Below the pieces are notes generated by a model. That model was not told the DNA's origin. It was given only the letters and a program-made list of their open reading frames with translations, and ran no database searches. Below, one piece after another: positions 23,061 to 35,525 of a stretch of 64,000 bases of DNA. The stretch lies in NCBI GenBank assembly GCA_030549495.1, contig JAUIRK010000885.1, positions 1,208,501 through 1,272,500 of the forward strand. The letters run 5' to 3'. The DNA is from Nectonema munidae (lineage: Eukaryota; Nematomorpha; Nectonematoida; Nectonematidae). A program made the position numbers and the translations under genes. Every line of letters begins with the position of its first letter. Position 1 is the first letter of the stretch.

Positions 23061-25619
23061 GCTCCTCAATTTTAGAAATAATATTGATTTATTAAATTGT
23101 AGTAAAATTTCAAAAGTAAGAAAAAAAATCAGTTTTTTTTCAGAAAAATCAGTAAAATGTAGAAAATTTTACAATGTAGGTCGTAATAATTGAATAATAT
23201 ATACTACACATAATGTAGTATATTAAGTTAATATTGATGAATTTATTGAATAAATTTCTATTTACCTTTCAAAGTCGTGTTTTTTCATTAAAATCTAAGA
23301 TGGAATTTTTGTCTCCACTTAGAGTGGAATCACTTATGATTAGAGACAAAACTCGGCACTAGAAGACAAAATGTGCATTCAGATCAGTATTTAGGCTAAC
23401 TTTGTGTTGCGCCAAAATATGTTCTACTTTATCCAGTTCCTTCACAATGTGATTGACATCAGGAACGCTCATTATTATCCGCATGGATGGTAAGTATGCA
23501 GAAACTTGTTTTTGACATCCCAGGGACAGAACTGAATACTTAATGGGTGTGAAAACTGTCCTTATTCGAAAACGAGAAATAAAATATCATTCCGATGTGC
23601 TTTTATGTCGGCGCTAATTGTGCAAAGTTAAGCCAAAAGAAAGAAAATTTAGGGAAGAATTACATGGATAAAAAGAGTGTGTTTGCTGAATCAGGGGAAG
23701 ACTATGATGTCAGTAGAGCAAGCTGAACATCTTTTTGCACAATCAGATTATGAAGACTTTATTGATTTTGAATAAACCTAAAATTATTTTCAATATTTTA
23801 TTTTGTCGTTGTGCGTTTTTGCTTTATTTAATTGTGCCTCAGTGTGGAGATCCTTAGTTTTTTTCCTTTCTTTTTGTAGTCTTTTTGCTAGCCTTATACT
23901 CAAGATCGACCACATTCAGAGATGTACGTTATAAGCTGAAATTTTCATTTCAGAAATGTTTAAAGAAAGTGTGACAATGCTATCAAAAAAGCTACTTTTT
24001 TACTAACTTTTCCTAATTTAATAGAATTATATTTTGCCTTAAAACAGGGTACTTTTTAATGCCACGACGTTATGAGATCAGATTAATTTTTATTGAATAC
24101 GCTTACGAATATTTATTTTTTTCTCAATAGAAATGAAGATATATGTAATGTATATATATCACGTGTAAACATGATTTATCGCATTATACTAAGCTATCTT
24201 GTGTTCGATTAGTTTTAAAGTCATTGTTAACATGTCATGAAGCTTTCGTACAATTGCGTAGAAAAAATTGGACACCACGAATGTATGAGAACCGTTAGAT
24301 TTATTTTTTTATAAATGAAATCACTATATGGAAAAAATTATTTTTAAAAATCATTAATTTTTGTATGTTTTTGCTTCTAGCTATTTTTCGAATTGATACA
24401 AAACGCAAAATCAATTTCGTTGTGTAACCAAAATAGTTGAATAGTCTCAAAAAATATTTTAAAAATTTTAAATCTGTAAACTAAAGAAATTCTTTGAAAC
24501 AAGTTTATGAATTGCATTATCTATAAACCTAAAGTTTTTGGTTACAAACTTTTATGAGAAGCACTTATTTTTCTACGAAATTTTTATAAAAATAGTTTCA
24601 TTCGCCCCGATTTGACCTATTAACTGAAATCAATAGATATCTATTGTAATAGTGATCTTTCAATCAGTCAAGGATTTGCGCTATCGCAAGGACGCATGGA
24701 AACTTGACCCTTTTGAATGTGGATGTCCGTCTCTATTATTTCATCGGTCATGTTTGATGTGTATTGTGTACTATTTTATTTGTATGTTATTATATAATTA
24801 AATTTCGAAATTACCTTTCATGTTTCTAATGATAAAATTACGCTTTCTTTCTTCTTTTTTATTTTTCCTCTTTAACGCTTAAGATAAAGATAATGTTCAT
24901 TGTCCCCTTTGTTATGCTTGTTATTTTTCAGAATGGTCTTTTATGTGCACTATGCCTTTTGCTGGCCTTGTTGTACTACAATGCCTTGTTGTACGTCATC
25001 CTCACCATTATTTCTTTCTTTTGCATTGTTGTTAGTCGTAAGTTTATGTGACTCTTACCTTTTTTATTAACAGTTCAGATAATTTGAAAAAAAGTTATTA
25101 ATTATTATTCTTGCTTGAATTCATGCAAAATATAATTTCCTTTTAAGTACATGCAATTTGCTTGCTGACCCTATTTCGTTATGTCCTTAAAATCCTTACT
25201 GGCGATTTTGTACCTAGTGAACTTTTATCAAATTTGCGCTAAGTGCTCAACTTGATATTTCACACTGCACCTATAAAATGTTTTATCAGTTGTCTGATGC
25301 TATTAAAGTTTATACGATTCAATTGACTTCCATATTAAACTTCTTTTTAAGATTTGAAAGGTGCTGTATGTAAAACTTGCTTGGTTTTAAAAATGTTTTA
25401 TGTTTTTCCCAAATGCTTCATGATAGAATCTTTCTTTTTTAAATCGAGTTTAGTTTTTTTTGTATCAACTCGCATTAAATTCTATTTTTTGATATTTATG
25501 AAATATTTTGATAAATTATTTTGAATGACTTTAATTGGTCAATATTTTAGTTTTATATTTAACTTAACATTTTTAATATATACGAATTCATTTTGATATT
25601 TTAATTTTTTAACGATTAG
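23061..25619. other. End of the large S6 intron
   Basis: AT-rich. Around 23300-23775 the sequence is less AT-rich and a + strand frame ends with QSDYEDFIDFE-like residues, reminiscent of transposase tails, but no family could be named. The rest shows nothing beyond the acceptor (aacgattag) before the last S6 exon. Confidence 0.4.
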
Positions 25620-25846
25620 GTCAAACCAAGCAAAAATACAAGTCTCCTAAGATTCAAAGATTAGTAACGCCTCAGAGATTGCGAAGAAAACGATATATTG
25701 TGTCCGTGAAGCGTAAGAGATTTGCAAAGAAAAAAAAAGAAGCTGAAGAATATCACAATTTGGTAACAAAGTTACACACGGATGCTGCTGAAAAAAGGAG
25801 ACTGCGCAAACGATCTGTTTCTACCAAAGTGTCTACAAGCGGCTGA
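25620..25846 (+). CDS. RpS6: 40S ribosomal protein S6, last exon (about residue 166 to the end)
   Basis: The exon encodes QTKQKYKSPKIQRLVTPQRL, RRKRYIVSVKRKRFAKKKKE, AEEYHNLVTKLHTDAAEKRR and the tail LRKRSVSTKVSTSG, then TGA. SPKIQRLVTP is the S6 signature and the rest keeps the long basic helix of the family. Known S6 proteins end in a Ser cluster phosphorylated by S6 kinase (RRRLSSLRASTS). Here the tail keeps a basic run and six Ser/Thr in RSVSTKVSTS but is divergent and about six residues shorter. Phase 1 matches the previous exon. The helix region is less conserved than the two upstream exons. Confidence 0.92.
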
Positions 25847-25870
25847 CTAAATTGCTGATAATGATTGTTA

Positions 25871-25876
25871 AATAAA
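25871..25876 (+). terminator. Polyadenylation signal of the S6 gene
   Basis: AATAAA lies 25 bases after the S6 stop codon, which gives a very short 3' UTR as is usual for ribosomal protein genes. Another AATAAA occurs near 25972. Confidence 0.6.
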
Positions 25877-25899
25877 CAATTTTGCTTATACTTTTTACA

Positions 25900-27530
25900 T
25901 TAATGAATAATATTGAAAAATAACTCATTTCTTTCTTTGCTAAACTTGCTATATGTCTTGTAAGCAAAATCAATAAAACTACGCTGACTGCGACTAATTA
26001 TAATTTACATTCAATAACAAATAAACTTACACTATGCATACACTGCCGTAATTTTAAATCAAATAACTCATTTTTTTTATGTTTACGTTTACAAAGTACA
26101 AACACTAAAATTCTTTATGAAGTTAAATACACGGGTTAATAAAGATTGGAGCAAATTAATTTTAATAAATCGGAGTCCAGCTTTTGTTGTAAGTTAACTT
26201 TTAGAACTAGTTTTCGCTTTCCTCTCATTGGTAAAATATACCGGGTTTTTTAAACCCATTTAAGGCCAAGCAAAGCAGACGATATATAAAAAACGCAGAT
26301 GATTTATATTCAAAGTCATTGAAAAAAGCAGACGAAGATGAAATTACTTATGTTCCAAAATAGGAACATTGGCCGTAAATGGGTTAATATAAATTGGACA
26401 TGATAATGAATTTTCCTCACCCTAAATCCCCTGCATTGTATAAGTAATTACATTTTAACCTACCAAGCATTAATTAAAATAAAAATGTGCGTTGAAATAA
26501 GTCAAGTATTCTTTTAAACCTAATCTTTTGAAATATTTTTGTTCAAAAAAGTCAGAAATAAATACTTCAATAGTAAATAATTTTTTAAGTTATATTTGTT
26601 AACAAGTTATAAAATTGAGACTTTTTTTCTTTTTGTTTGAAAAGTCTTCAAAGATGCTTGCCTATTTTTTTAGGCCATCATACCACTATATAAACTTTTG
26701 TGACTCAAGTATATATGGGTTCTTTTTCCACATCGATGACTTTTACTTCAAGTTAACATAGTAGAGCAATATTGGATAAATTGACGGAAGAAAAATTAAC
26801 CTTTAAGGCTTTTAGATGATAGATGCAAGTGGTGTATTAATTTCTATTCAAAAACTATTTTTTAAGAAAATGGAAAAACATGATTATGCATCCGTTTCTA
26901 AACTAAAAATCGCTATTTTTTATATATGAATTTCATAAAAATCATCCAAAATCTAAACTTTATTTCTAAACATTTTTTTACTTATATTTTAAATTATTTT
27001 GCGATTTTTGTCTTTTATTTTATCTTTATGTTTACTATTTTCTTATAAATGATATAAACATAAAAATACAGATTTATACTATATTTTTCAAAAATAAATT
27101 GAGTTAAAATATTTTTTAAGTATCGTAAAGATTTTGTATGATTACAAGAAGCGTGTACTACGTGTAATAAAAATTTAGATTCCAAAGTTGTTGCAAGTAA
27201 GAATGATGAAAACAAGATTCATGGAATTTATCATTCTGGTTGAAAAGGGCAAAATTTAGCTTAAAACTATACAAAAAAGAATGTAATTTGCCCATAAATG
27301 TGATAATTATGTAAATAAAATTGAAGATATTTGATAAACCTAAAGGAAAACAGTTATTGCTGTGTCACGCTACTTCCTAGGTAAAGCTTAAAATATTGAT
27401 GAAATAATATGAGCCATAAAATGGTCGTATCTACTAAAAACAAAAGTTATTCAAATCATAAAATTATGATGTAGCCTCCTTGTCCAATTTATCACACGCC
27501 GGTCCAATTTAGTACTCGGACTACTTCCCG
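25900..27530. other. Intergenic AT-rich DNA
   Basis: Apart from the MITE at 26250-26387 no gene, RNA or repeat was recognised. Confidence 0.45.
26250..26387. mobile_element. TTAA-flanked MITE, piggyBac type (copy 2)
   Basis: The unit runs from CCCATTTAAGGCCAA (26255) to TTGGCCGTAAATGGG (26383), with TTAA at 26384-26387 on the right and TTAA plus one extra A on the left. It matches the copy at 6861-6999 over its full length, with only a handful of substitutions and indels, in the same orientation. Confidence 0.85.
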
Positions 27531-27534
27531 TAGA

Positions 27535-27850
27535 GATGTATTGGTTGTGAAATTTATTCTACCCTCGGATGTGAGAATTAATTTTTTAGCAGAAACGGAT
27601 GTCATAATTGCTATTCTAATCAAACACAAGCTTTATACTTCTTAAAAATTTAGAGAGATGTCAATGTATTTGTATTTATCATAAAGACGTAATTATAAAT
27701 ATTTTGGATAAAGTTAATTTCTAAAAAAATTTAGTAGAAAAAGGAAAATGTTTGAAAATTGCGGATGCGGGTGTTATTCCTGATGTTGAAACATGATCCG
27801 CGGATGAGAATGTAAGCATTTTTGCGGATATTCTTTACAACTCTACTTTC
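27535..27850. repeat. Dispersed repeat with GCGGAT ends (copy B)
   Basis: It starts near TAGAGATGTATTGG and ends near TTGCGGATATTCTTTACAAC, with ATTGCGGATGCGGGTGTTAT inside. Layout and motifs match copy A at 13280-13605 in the same orientation, but the sequences are strongly diverged. Confidence 0.45.
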
Positions 27851-28179
27851 CAGTAGTAAAAATTTGAAAATAGTTTCAAAAACGATGAAAGTGTTTTAGT
27901 TCGAAGAGTCTAACAAAGTCTTGAAAATAACTGTTTTGTTTAAAAACAAACTAAATTGTACTCTCTGAAACGTTTAAAATTATGTTTTGATCTTGGTGAA
28001 TCTGAAGTAAAAAGTATATTGACAGGAGAGTTGATATGAATTTGGATATATCTTCAGCATATTAATTCTAGTGTATACGATCCCATGTTTAACAAACTTA
28101 GTATGTAAAAACAGGATTGATTTGTTTGAATTCTCTCATCGTGAAACCAATTAGTGATAGACAAAATTTATCCTCTTTA

Positions 28180-28860
28180 AGTCATGAGGGGGGGGGTGGC
28201 TTTTTACGCCCTTTCTCTGCTTTCCTTAGATTTTAAAGATTTTTTACATATATTTTTAATGTGGTATATATATATATTCCAAATAGGCTGAATTTAGTGG
28301 TTATTTTAATTTTTTATGAAAATCAATCAAACCTGTCAAAAAAATTATTTAAATATGTCCAGTCATGTCAAAATTAAATGTTTTTTACATTTATATATAT
28401 TAACCATTTTTAAGTATTCTGAATTTAGGATGATGTTTTTTTTTATGAAAATCAATCGATATGAAATATATAGTATATACTATTTTGATTTCTAATTTGT
28501 CTTTTTTAAATTCTAAACGCTCTTTCTAAAATACAATATAAAATTGAAAAAATAGAGCTAATTTTTCAGACTAGTTGTTATAGTAAAATAAAGTGTCCCC
28601 TTTAAAATTTTTTATTTAAATTCCTTTATATCATGGCCAACTGTTAACACTATTAATAAATACGATTTTTAAAAATATGTAAATATTTTTGGAGATAATT
28701 TTCTGGGATACGTAACTAATTTGATTGGCCCTTTCAGATATTTTTAAACCCTAGTTGCAAAAACGTAGTCTAAAAATGAAATTAGCATGGTCGATTAGGT
28801 ATGAAAACTTCATTTTAAATTTCAAAAATATTTTTGTAAACAGTTTTCACACGTAAATAA
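28180..28860. other. AT-rich DNA with a G run and polypurine-family pieces
   Basis: A run of nine G at 28189-28197 sits next to GGCTTTTTACGCCC, resembling the GC-rich ends of MITEs elsewhere in the window, but a partner end was not found. Around 28480-28560 the text resembles the AAAATAGAATTG polypurine repeats of 32.4-32.8 kb. Confidence 0.3.
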
Positions 28861-29724
28861 CAAATTTGATTGATACTTTCAGATATTTTAATACATCTAG
28901 TTAAGAAATTAAACCAGCAGGATTATAAAAAAAAGTCAGTTTACGCAGAAATGCGGTTTATTCAGAAAACAGCCTTATCCTTACAAGCAAATTCAACCCA
29001 ATCTAAATGTTCATTTGAGCAAATCGGCCACTGTAGAATCCCCATTAAACCTCTAAGCCCAATGGGACACGATTATCCGATAATTTAAAATAGTCTGTTT
29101 TGCGATATTTAACAATTCACGGAAATGAAAAATTGAGGAAGCGTTAAGTTTGGCATATCTATATAAGGATTTACTGATTTGAGCAAAAATATAAATACCT
29201 TTTTGGAATATAGCAATACCTGAAATTATACTTCTATTTATTTATATGAGTTTGTGAAAATGTTCGGAACTAAGTTTTTGATCCGCCAATAAAGCTTTCA
29301 AGAAAATTTGCGGTAATAAAAAATAACTCCCAATAAAATTTTGATATAAAATAAAGAAATTATGTTGATCAAAATTTTAGTAAATTCGCCCAAATTCGAC
29401 TAATGTTCGCTATACAAAAATAAAAATTGTCTGTTTCAAATAGCATCCTAATTGTTTTGAACGAATATATTATTTTTATTGCATACTTTACGCTTCTATG
29501 GATTTGAATAACCATATGTGGCATTCGATAATGTAGCAAGGGTAGATATTTGATACTATCTAAAGGGGAGTACAAATTAGTGTAGGTGTACCATCATCAC
29601 TAATAATAATAATTATTTCAATTTTGTGCAAAAATAGAAGCTTTTGTCAACAAGTTTTGATCTTTTAAAGAAGAATGTAGGGAGAATAACAATCACTCTG
29701 ATTTATAAAACTGCTTTCTTTTAG

Positions 29725-29811
29725 CGTCAAGAATATGAAGAAGAGAAGATAAAAGCCGCAAAAGTGAAACCAAGACAGTTTAACGAGAGAAAGAATACAC
29801 TTGCATGCTGA
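29725..29811 (+). other. Possible orphan last exon (28 residues)
   Basis: Directly after a strong acceptor-like sequence (ctgctttcttttag) the DNA encodes RQEYEEEKIKAAKVKPRQFN followed by ERKNTLAC and a stop. Composition is charged and protein-like, unlike the AT-driven random frames around it. I do not recognise the protein and see no partner exon. It could be the 3' exon of an unknown gene, an alternative exon of a neighbour, or chance. Confidence 0.25.
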
Positions 29812-30659
29812 TAGGTTGTTGACAAAGCTTCATTTAATACACGCCTTGCTATGACCCCTGTGACTACTTCTGACCTGATAGGTTTTTCCGTTTAGCTTTT
29901 ATATCGTGCACAGTATGAATATATATACGTGTGTTAGAGCTAGAACCTGCTAGAACACATTTCATTACTGACAACAACCACGGTACACACAACACTTGCC
30001 TCAACCACGCTCTACTGTTACACAATAGAAAGTGTTCCTCTGCTTACATCACTCACTCTCCTCATATTCGCTGCATCTACTAAATCAAAGTCATTTCGCG
30101 ATATTTCATTTCAACTCGAAGAGTCGTCAGTCACTACTTTCCAAAATATCTCATCTTTTCTAACATGACGTACTTTTTTCTTCTTTTCTAAATTTATATC
30201 CGTTTTCCGCACTCATCATCACCCAAATTTTTGGCCAATATTTTTTTAGCATAATTTCAAATTTCATAAAATATTTTACTAGTGATGATATACGCAGAAT
30301 TGATAGTCACCCGTTTATAGCACACATCTGGCTTTTGAAGCAATTCATGGAAAAACCTATATCCATTTATAAGTCACTAGTGATTTTAACCAACACCGAA
30401 TTATACATATTTCAGACTTAACACTGAAAAATGGAATGCTATGAGAAACAATACACATTATGATAGAATTGAGCATTCCGTTAAGTTCGGTATTAAGACC
30501 ACTGCTTTAGATAGTGGGGAACAGGGTAATCCTTTTTCTATACATGGCCCCTATTTATTTTTCAAAATCTAATCATTTTTCATTAATTTAAATTTCTCCT
30601 TTTTACGAAAAAATCACCTTTAACTTCGTTCACATATAAATTAGAATTGAAATGTTTCA

Positions 30660-30830
30660 ATTTTTCATAAGGTAAAAGGTAAAGGTACCGTGGGTGTGTT
30701 TTCATTGAGAAGGCACTGATGTACCGCTTATGTCAAACTATGAACAAATTGGTATCGATGAGGAATCGAACACACAGGCTCCCATTCTGAGTAGTTCATC
30801 ATCTAAACCAACCTGCCATGCCACCATCTG
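30660..30830 (-). repeat. tRNA-derived SINE
   Basis: The minus strand from about 30825 reads GGTGGCATGGCAGG, A-box-like TGGCAGGTTGGTTTAGATGA (30799-30818), then B-box GTTCGATTCCTC (30760-30771), ending the tRNA-like part with ATCGATACC. The body continues to about 30660. Promoter boxes and spacing match a tRNA gene, but the stems are degraded and a non-tRNA body follows, as in SINEs. Confidence 0.7.
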
Positions 30831-32390
30831 CTATGAGTCAGAGATTCATAGAAGTTGATTTTTCGATTTATTAAGAAAGTATATAAGGTTCCAATACGAT
30901 TAATTGTTCTCGTATGTTTTTTTGGATTAAAACATCAATTATACTTTATTTTATTTTACACTTTGTGATGAATGTATTTCAATATTTTATATTTCAACTC
31001 TTAATATCACTAGTAATTGTTTTTTATAAATAATAAAGAGGGCGAAAAAACTATTTACTATAAATATGAATCAAAACGCAAAATGTATAATTTTACGATA
31101 AAAGTAAAGAGTCTTTTCCCTTCCTATAATAGGCAAGTCCTAAAACCATATTTGGCAATTATTTTTTTTTAAATTTGGTATCACCCTTTTTAAACTTACC
31201 CGTCCTCGCTTTAAGTAAAGTCTGGATGTACTCACTCCACTGATTCGCAGGACACATGCTTTTTAGCTTGATGTAATTAAGCATATATGGTAGTGACCCT
31301 TTTAAATCGTTCTTCTATCTTGATGATATAACACTAATTTTTAATTTTTACTGTTTCTATTTAACATCGAATATACAAAAATGATTGCAAAAAAGTGACA
31401 TTTTAAGATTCCGAGTGATAACAGTTTTTTTCTTTCATAAAAATATATCATTTTTTTTAAAAATTCTTTAAAAAATTTTCTTCTTTTACGTAAATTTTCT
31501 TTGCCATAAAGCATGCCCCAGAACTTACATGTGTGCTTGTTAAGAGCTATTCTAAATTTTTACTCCAACTGAAATTCTTTGAAAACGGTAGGAATTTTTT
31601 TTTTGTATATTTCCATTTCTTAATCGTAATCACTTTTAAAACCTGTTATTTATACATAAAATATACACTTAATATTTTATTTCATTGGATTAACATTCAA
31701 ATAGTATTCATGTGCAATGTTCCGTGAAATTTTTGTAACACCCAGGCCTTATGTCTACATAATTTCGGAATTCCTTCCTTTTATATGTCAATAACATTGG
31801 AATTTTAATGTTGATTTCAAATTAAAATGAATTCAAACAAGTCACAGAGAAAAAAATTAACCAATATTCAACATTCTTGAAAATAAAACTATTTTTATTT
31901 TATCTTATTAATATAGAATATAGTTTCTTTCTTAATTTTCGAACGAGTTAATTACTTGAAACATAATCTGATATAAAAGAGTTGAATCACTCTATAATAA
32001 ATAACAAGAGTTATTCATGAGAAAAATGTGAAAAAGTAACACTTTGTTTTTTGACTCTGCTAAGAGCCTGAAAGTAATCAACGTGATTAGCAAATTTATC
32101 CATCGTTAATTCAACTAAATATATTGGTTAAACCAAGTAAATTTTTTGCACAGTGTAATGAGTCCGCTAAAATTAATTTGCAAAATGAGAAATTTCATAA
32201 TTTCTGCATTATTTTTTTATTAAGAATGAAAATAAGAATAATATTTTAAGAATGCTATATCTAGTTTGAAAATGGAATTATACATATACATACATGTCTC
32301 GAAATGATAGAAAAAAAAGTTGAATATTTCATTTCATCTTTAACTGTTTTAACAAACAACATTAAAAAAATATGCAACGTATTATGTACC

Positions 32391-32770
32391 ATTTTCAGTT
32401 CTATTTTATCTTTTTTTATATCGTCTATATCTTTTTTTCTATCTTGAATGAAAAAAAGATAAAATAGAATTGAACTGAATAAGGTATATATACCATATTG
32501 TTTCAATTTTGTCTTTTTTCAATTCTGAATTTTTCCTTTCAATTTTAATTTGTTATTTTTGAATTGTATTTTGTTTTTTTTAATACAACTTTTTACCCAT
32601 TTATTTAACACAATTTTTAAATATATTAGATATAGAAATGAAATATTAGTGAATGAAGTTTCAGAAAGCTGAATTAGGATTGTAAAACGGCAAAATAGAA
32701 TTGAAAAAAGACAAAATAGAATTGAAAAAAGAAAAATTAGAATTAAAAAAGAGGAGGACAGATACAGACG
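32391..32770. repeat. Polypurine/polypyrimidine hairpin repeat
   Basis: At 32396-32478 an inverted pair TTCAGTTCTATTTTATCTTT and AAAGATAAAATAGAATTGAA forms a long potential hairpin. At 32690-32750 the unit CAAAATAGAATTGAAAAAAG is repeated about three times in tandem. Related text occurs near 28500 and at 63080-63230. The family is non-coding. Confidence 0.55.
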
Positions 32771-32940
32771 GGAGATAATGGCGCTGTATGCCACCCCTTC
32801 CCTATCCCTATCAAAAGTTTTGCTATAAAATTTTGATTTGCATTATAAAAAATATTTGATAATTCTATATTAAATAAACATATAATATATACTATAATTA
32901 TGTAAAATTAAACTTATATAAAAAGAGAATTAAAGTTTTA

Positions 32941-32990
32941 GTCCCCAATATATTCCCGGCTAAAGAGATTCTGGATTCGCCCCTAAAAAC
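32941..32990. repeat. Possible MITE end
   Basis: Read inward from 32990 the complement is GGGGCGAATCCAGAATCTCT, the typical start of MITEs in this window (compare CAGGGGCGGATCTAG at 59634). The other end was not identified, although GC-richer text at 32750-32810 may belong to it. Confidence 0.35.
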
Positions 32991-32999
32991 GGTATATAT

Positions 33000-35440
33000 A
33001 CTATGCATATGAGTGGCGGGCAAAACCACTGTGTAGAAGAAAACAGAACAATTAATTTTTATAACTTATAAAAAAAATGATGAGAATCTTTTGATTATTA
33101 TTATTTGTCGGGAGATGAATGTTACTAATTGTGATGTAGATGAGGAGGGGTGAGAAGTGGGATAATAAATTTTATCGCTCTTTATTCTCTTAACCTTTTT
33201 ACTTCATCATTGAATACTCTATTGCCAGGCGATTTGTATTTCCCATTTTCCAATAAAATATTTTTCTCGAGAAATGAGAAATTAGATTGAGAATTCTCAA
33301 GACTAGAATTTTTCTCGAGAAAATAAAGCTCTGAACACGAATATGGGTAAATAAAAAACGAATCTTAAGTAACGTTTTAAATAAGATAAGGCGTTTAAAG
33401 AATGACGCCGCGTTTCAAAGATTGTCTTTTTGAGCAAAAAATTTATGATACAGTTGAAAATTTTTCTCATGTTGACAAGATGTAGATTGTATAAAACAAA
33501 GCATTTTGTAATAGTTTCAAAGATTCTTATAGTTTAGAATTAAAAAAAAATTTTTGATGGATGAAGGAATTATTTTATTGAGGTTCTCCACGAATAAATG
33601 AGATGTTTGATACATAAATTTCTATTTTATCCACGCTAATTATTATAATTCATTATTAGGTACTGTCCATTACATTCAAATTATCAAAATTTCATATTCA
33701 TTGTTTTCATTTTATCATCAATTCTTAGGGGTACATAAAAAATCATTTAGGTGTACAAATGAACAAAAGGATTTGGAACATCTGCTCAAATTGCACCATT
33801 TTTTTTATAAATCTACCTTTGATATATTGATCATCTTTGATCTCTCAATAACTCATAAGATAAATTATTTTTAAGAAAAATATTTCAAAAAATCCCTTGA
33901 TGATAAAAGAAAATTTGAAAAACTTAACCTATTTTAGTCTAAACATTTTATTCACCAATAGAACAAACTTCCATTTTAGTTTTTATTCACTCAAAATATT
34001 TTTAAAACAATATATTTTAAAATAGGAAAACGCTTTATTTATATGACTTATATGAGTTACATTCAAGGATAAAATGTAATCGTTCTTTTTCTGTATCTCT
34101 TCTGAAAATCGTGATTGCAAAAGTTTCAACATATACTTGCGATAGCGTATTTTTGGATGGTCTTTTTTTATCACAAGAGGGCTAGGCAAACTCTTTTTCT
34201 AATTCTATAAATAATTTTAATAGTTTTTTGTGTTTAACCAATCAAAAATTCGCTAGAATTGAACGAATTATTTTGAACCAATTAATTCACGAATGAAGCT
34301 TATTCCTTCAGAGAAAATATATAATATTGATAGGAGCAATGTGAGTTGCCGGCTATAGCTATAGCATGTTATAAGTTTTTTTGAATTATTATTTTTTGTT
34401 AAGTTAACTTTTTTATTTAAGCTTTAGAAACCAACAAAAGGATTTTTTCTTGTTGACTATCATCTATTTGGTAATATTTTTTATTCGTTTTATTAGAGCT
34501 TCTTTTCACAAGATTTTTTAATTTAGTTTTACGTATGCTCAAGTTACGAAAAAAGTCAAGAACCTTTAACCTCTAACTTTATAAGAAGTAAGAATATTTG
34601 TTTATAATTACCAGTTTAGTATCTTGAATTAGTAAAGATAATTATTTTAATTGAAATTATGGCTTTATTAATTCTTTAATTTTTAGTATTATGTTGTCTT
34701 TATTTTATCACATTGTTAGTCTAATTGTTTCTAGTTAACCATGTAGATAGAAGATGTAAATCATATTAGCATGCCATAAAATATAACACGGGCTAGCAAA
34801 CTTCTTTTCTCATTCCTATTATACACTTTAATCAAAGTTTCATTACGATATTTAACATTCACAAGATAATTAATCTTACATAATTTTTATTTTATAGCAA
34901 TTATTTAACGTGTAGACGTATTATAAATCACATTCTAAAAAGTGATGAGTTAATTTAATTATGATTTTTGGTGCATAAAATTTGACATTGTGTAAATTAA
35001 ATTTATCTTACAAATGCATTTGCCTCATTGATTAGGCTTTATTATAATCAAATACACTTTTTCAAGATCTTTTAAAATAGGTCATTTTATAGCAATAACA
35101 TTTATACATCCACATGTTTTGTTTCTCTAACTTTACCATTTTCTAATATATAAATCAAAATATAATGTGAGTATTTTTCAATTTTTTATTTCAATTTCTT
35201 ATACACATATATTCATTGATGAGTTTTAAAACCTACACGTTGAAATTCTTCCTATTATACGATATTGCTTTATTAATGAGTTTATACCTCTTAACTATCG
35301 GCATCAACAACTTTATTTAAGCTTTTCCATACTTTGATATCTCTTTGTTTATACTTAAAACTTCCTTAATTTCCTATTTCAATACTTTTTCAGGTTTATA
35401 TATATATATAATAACGGAAGTTTTATGAGGACTAAACACA
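33000..35440. other. AT-rich DNA, no gene seen
   Basis: Two nearby copies of the palindrome TTTTTCTCGAGAAA (about 33262 and 33310) are the only structure noticed. Open frames here have random AT-driven composition. Confidence 0.4.
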
Positions 35441-35459
35441 AGTATTCTTTGTTCCTTTG

Positions 35460-35525
35460 GGTGAGTAAGCTTAGATGCCTTGCCTTGTGCTAGACTGTTT
35501 TGTGTTCAAATCTGACACCAAACTT
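35460..35525 (+). repeat. tRNA-like SINE head
   Basis: On the + strand an A-box-like GTGAGTAAGCTTAGATGC (35461-35478) is followed about 25 bases later by a B-box-like GTGTTCAAATCTGACACC (35502-35519). The spacing suits an RNA polymerase III internal promoter. The rest of the cloverleaf is poor, so this is taken as a SINE fragment. Confidence 0.45.

Noticed and set aside
23300-23775. Less AT-rich segment ending in a QSDYEDFIDFE-like frame
   Set aside because: It looks like a transposase tail, but too little is preserved to assign a family.
28870-29088. 72-residue open frame after an acceptor-like ctttcag
   Set aside because: Composition is mixed, but there is no recognisable motif, donor or partner exon.
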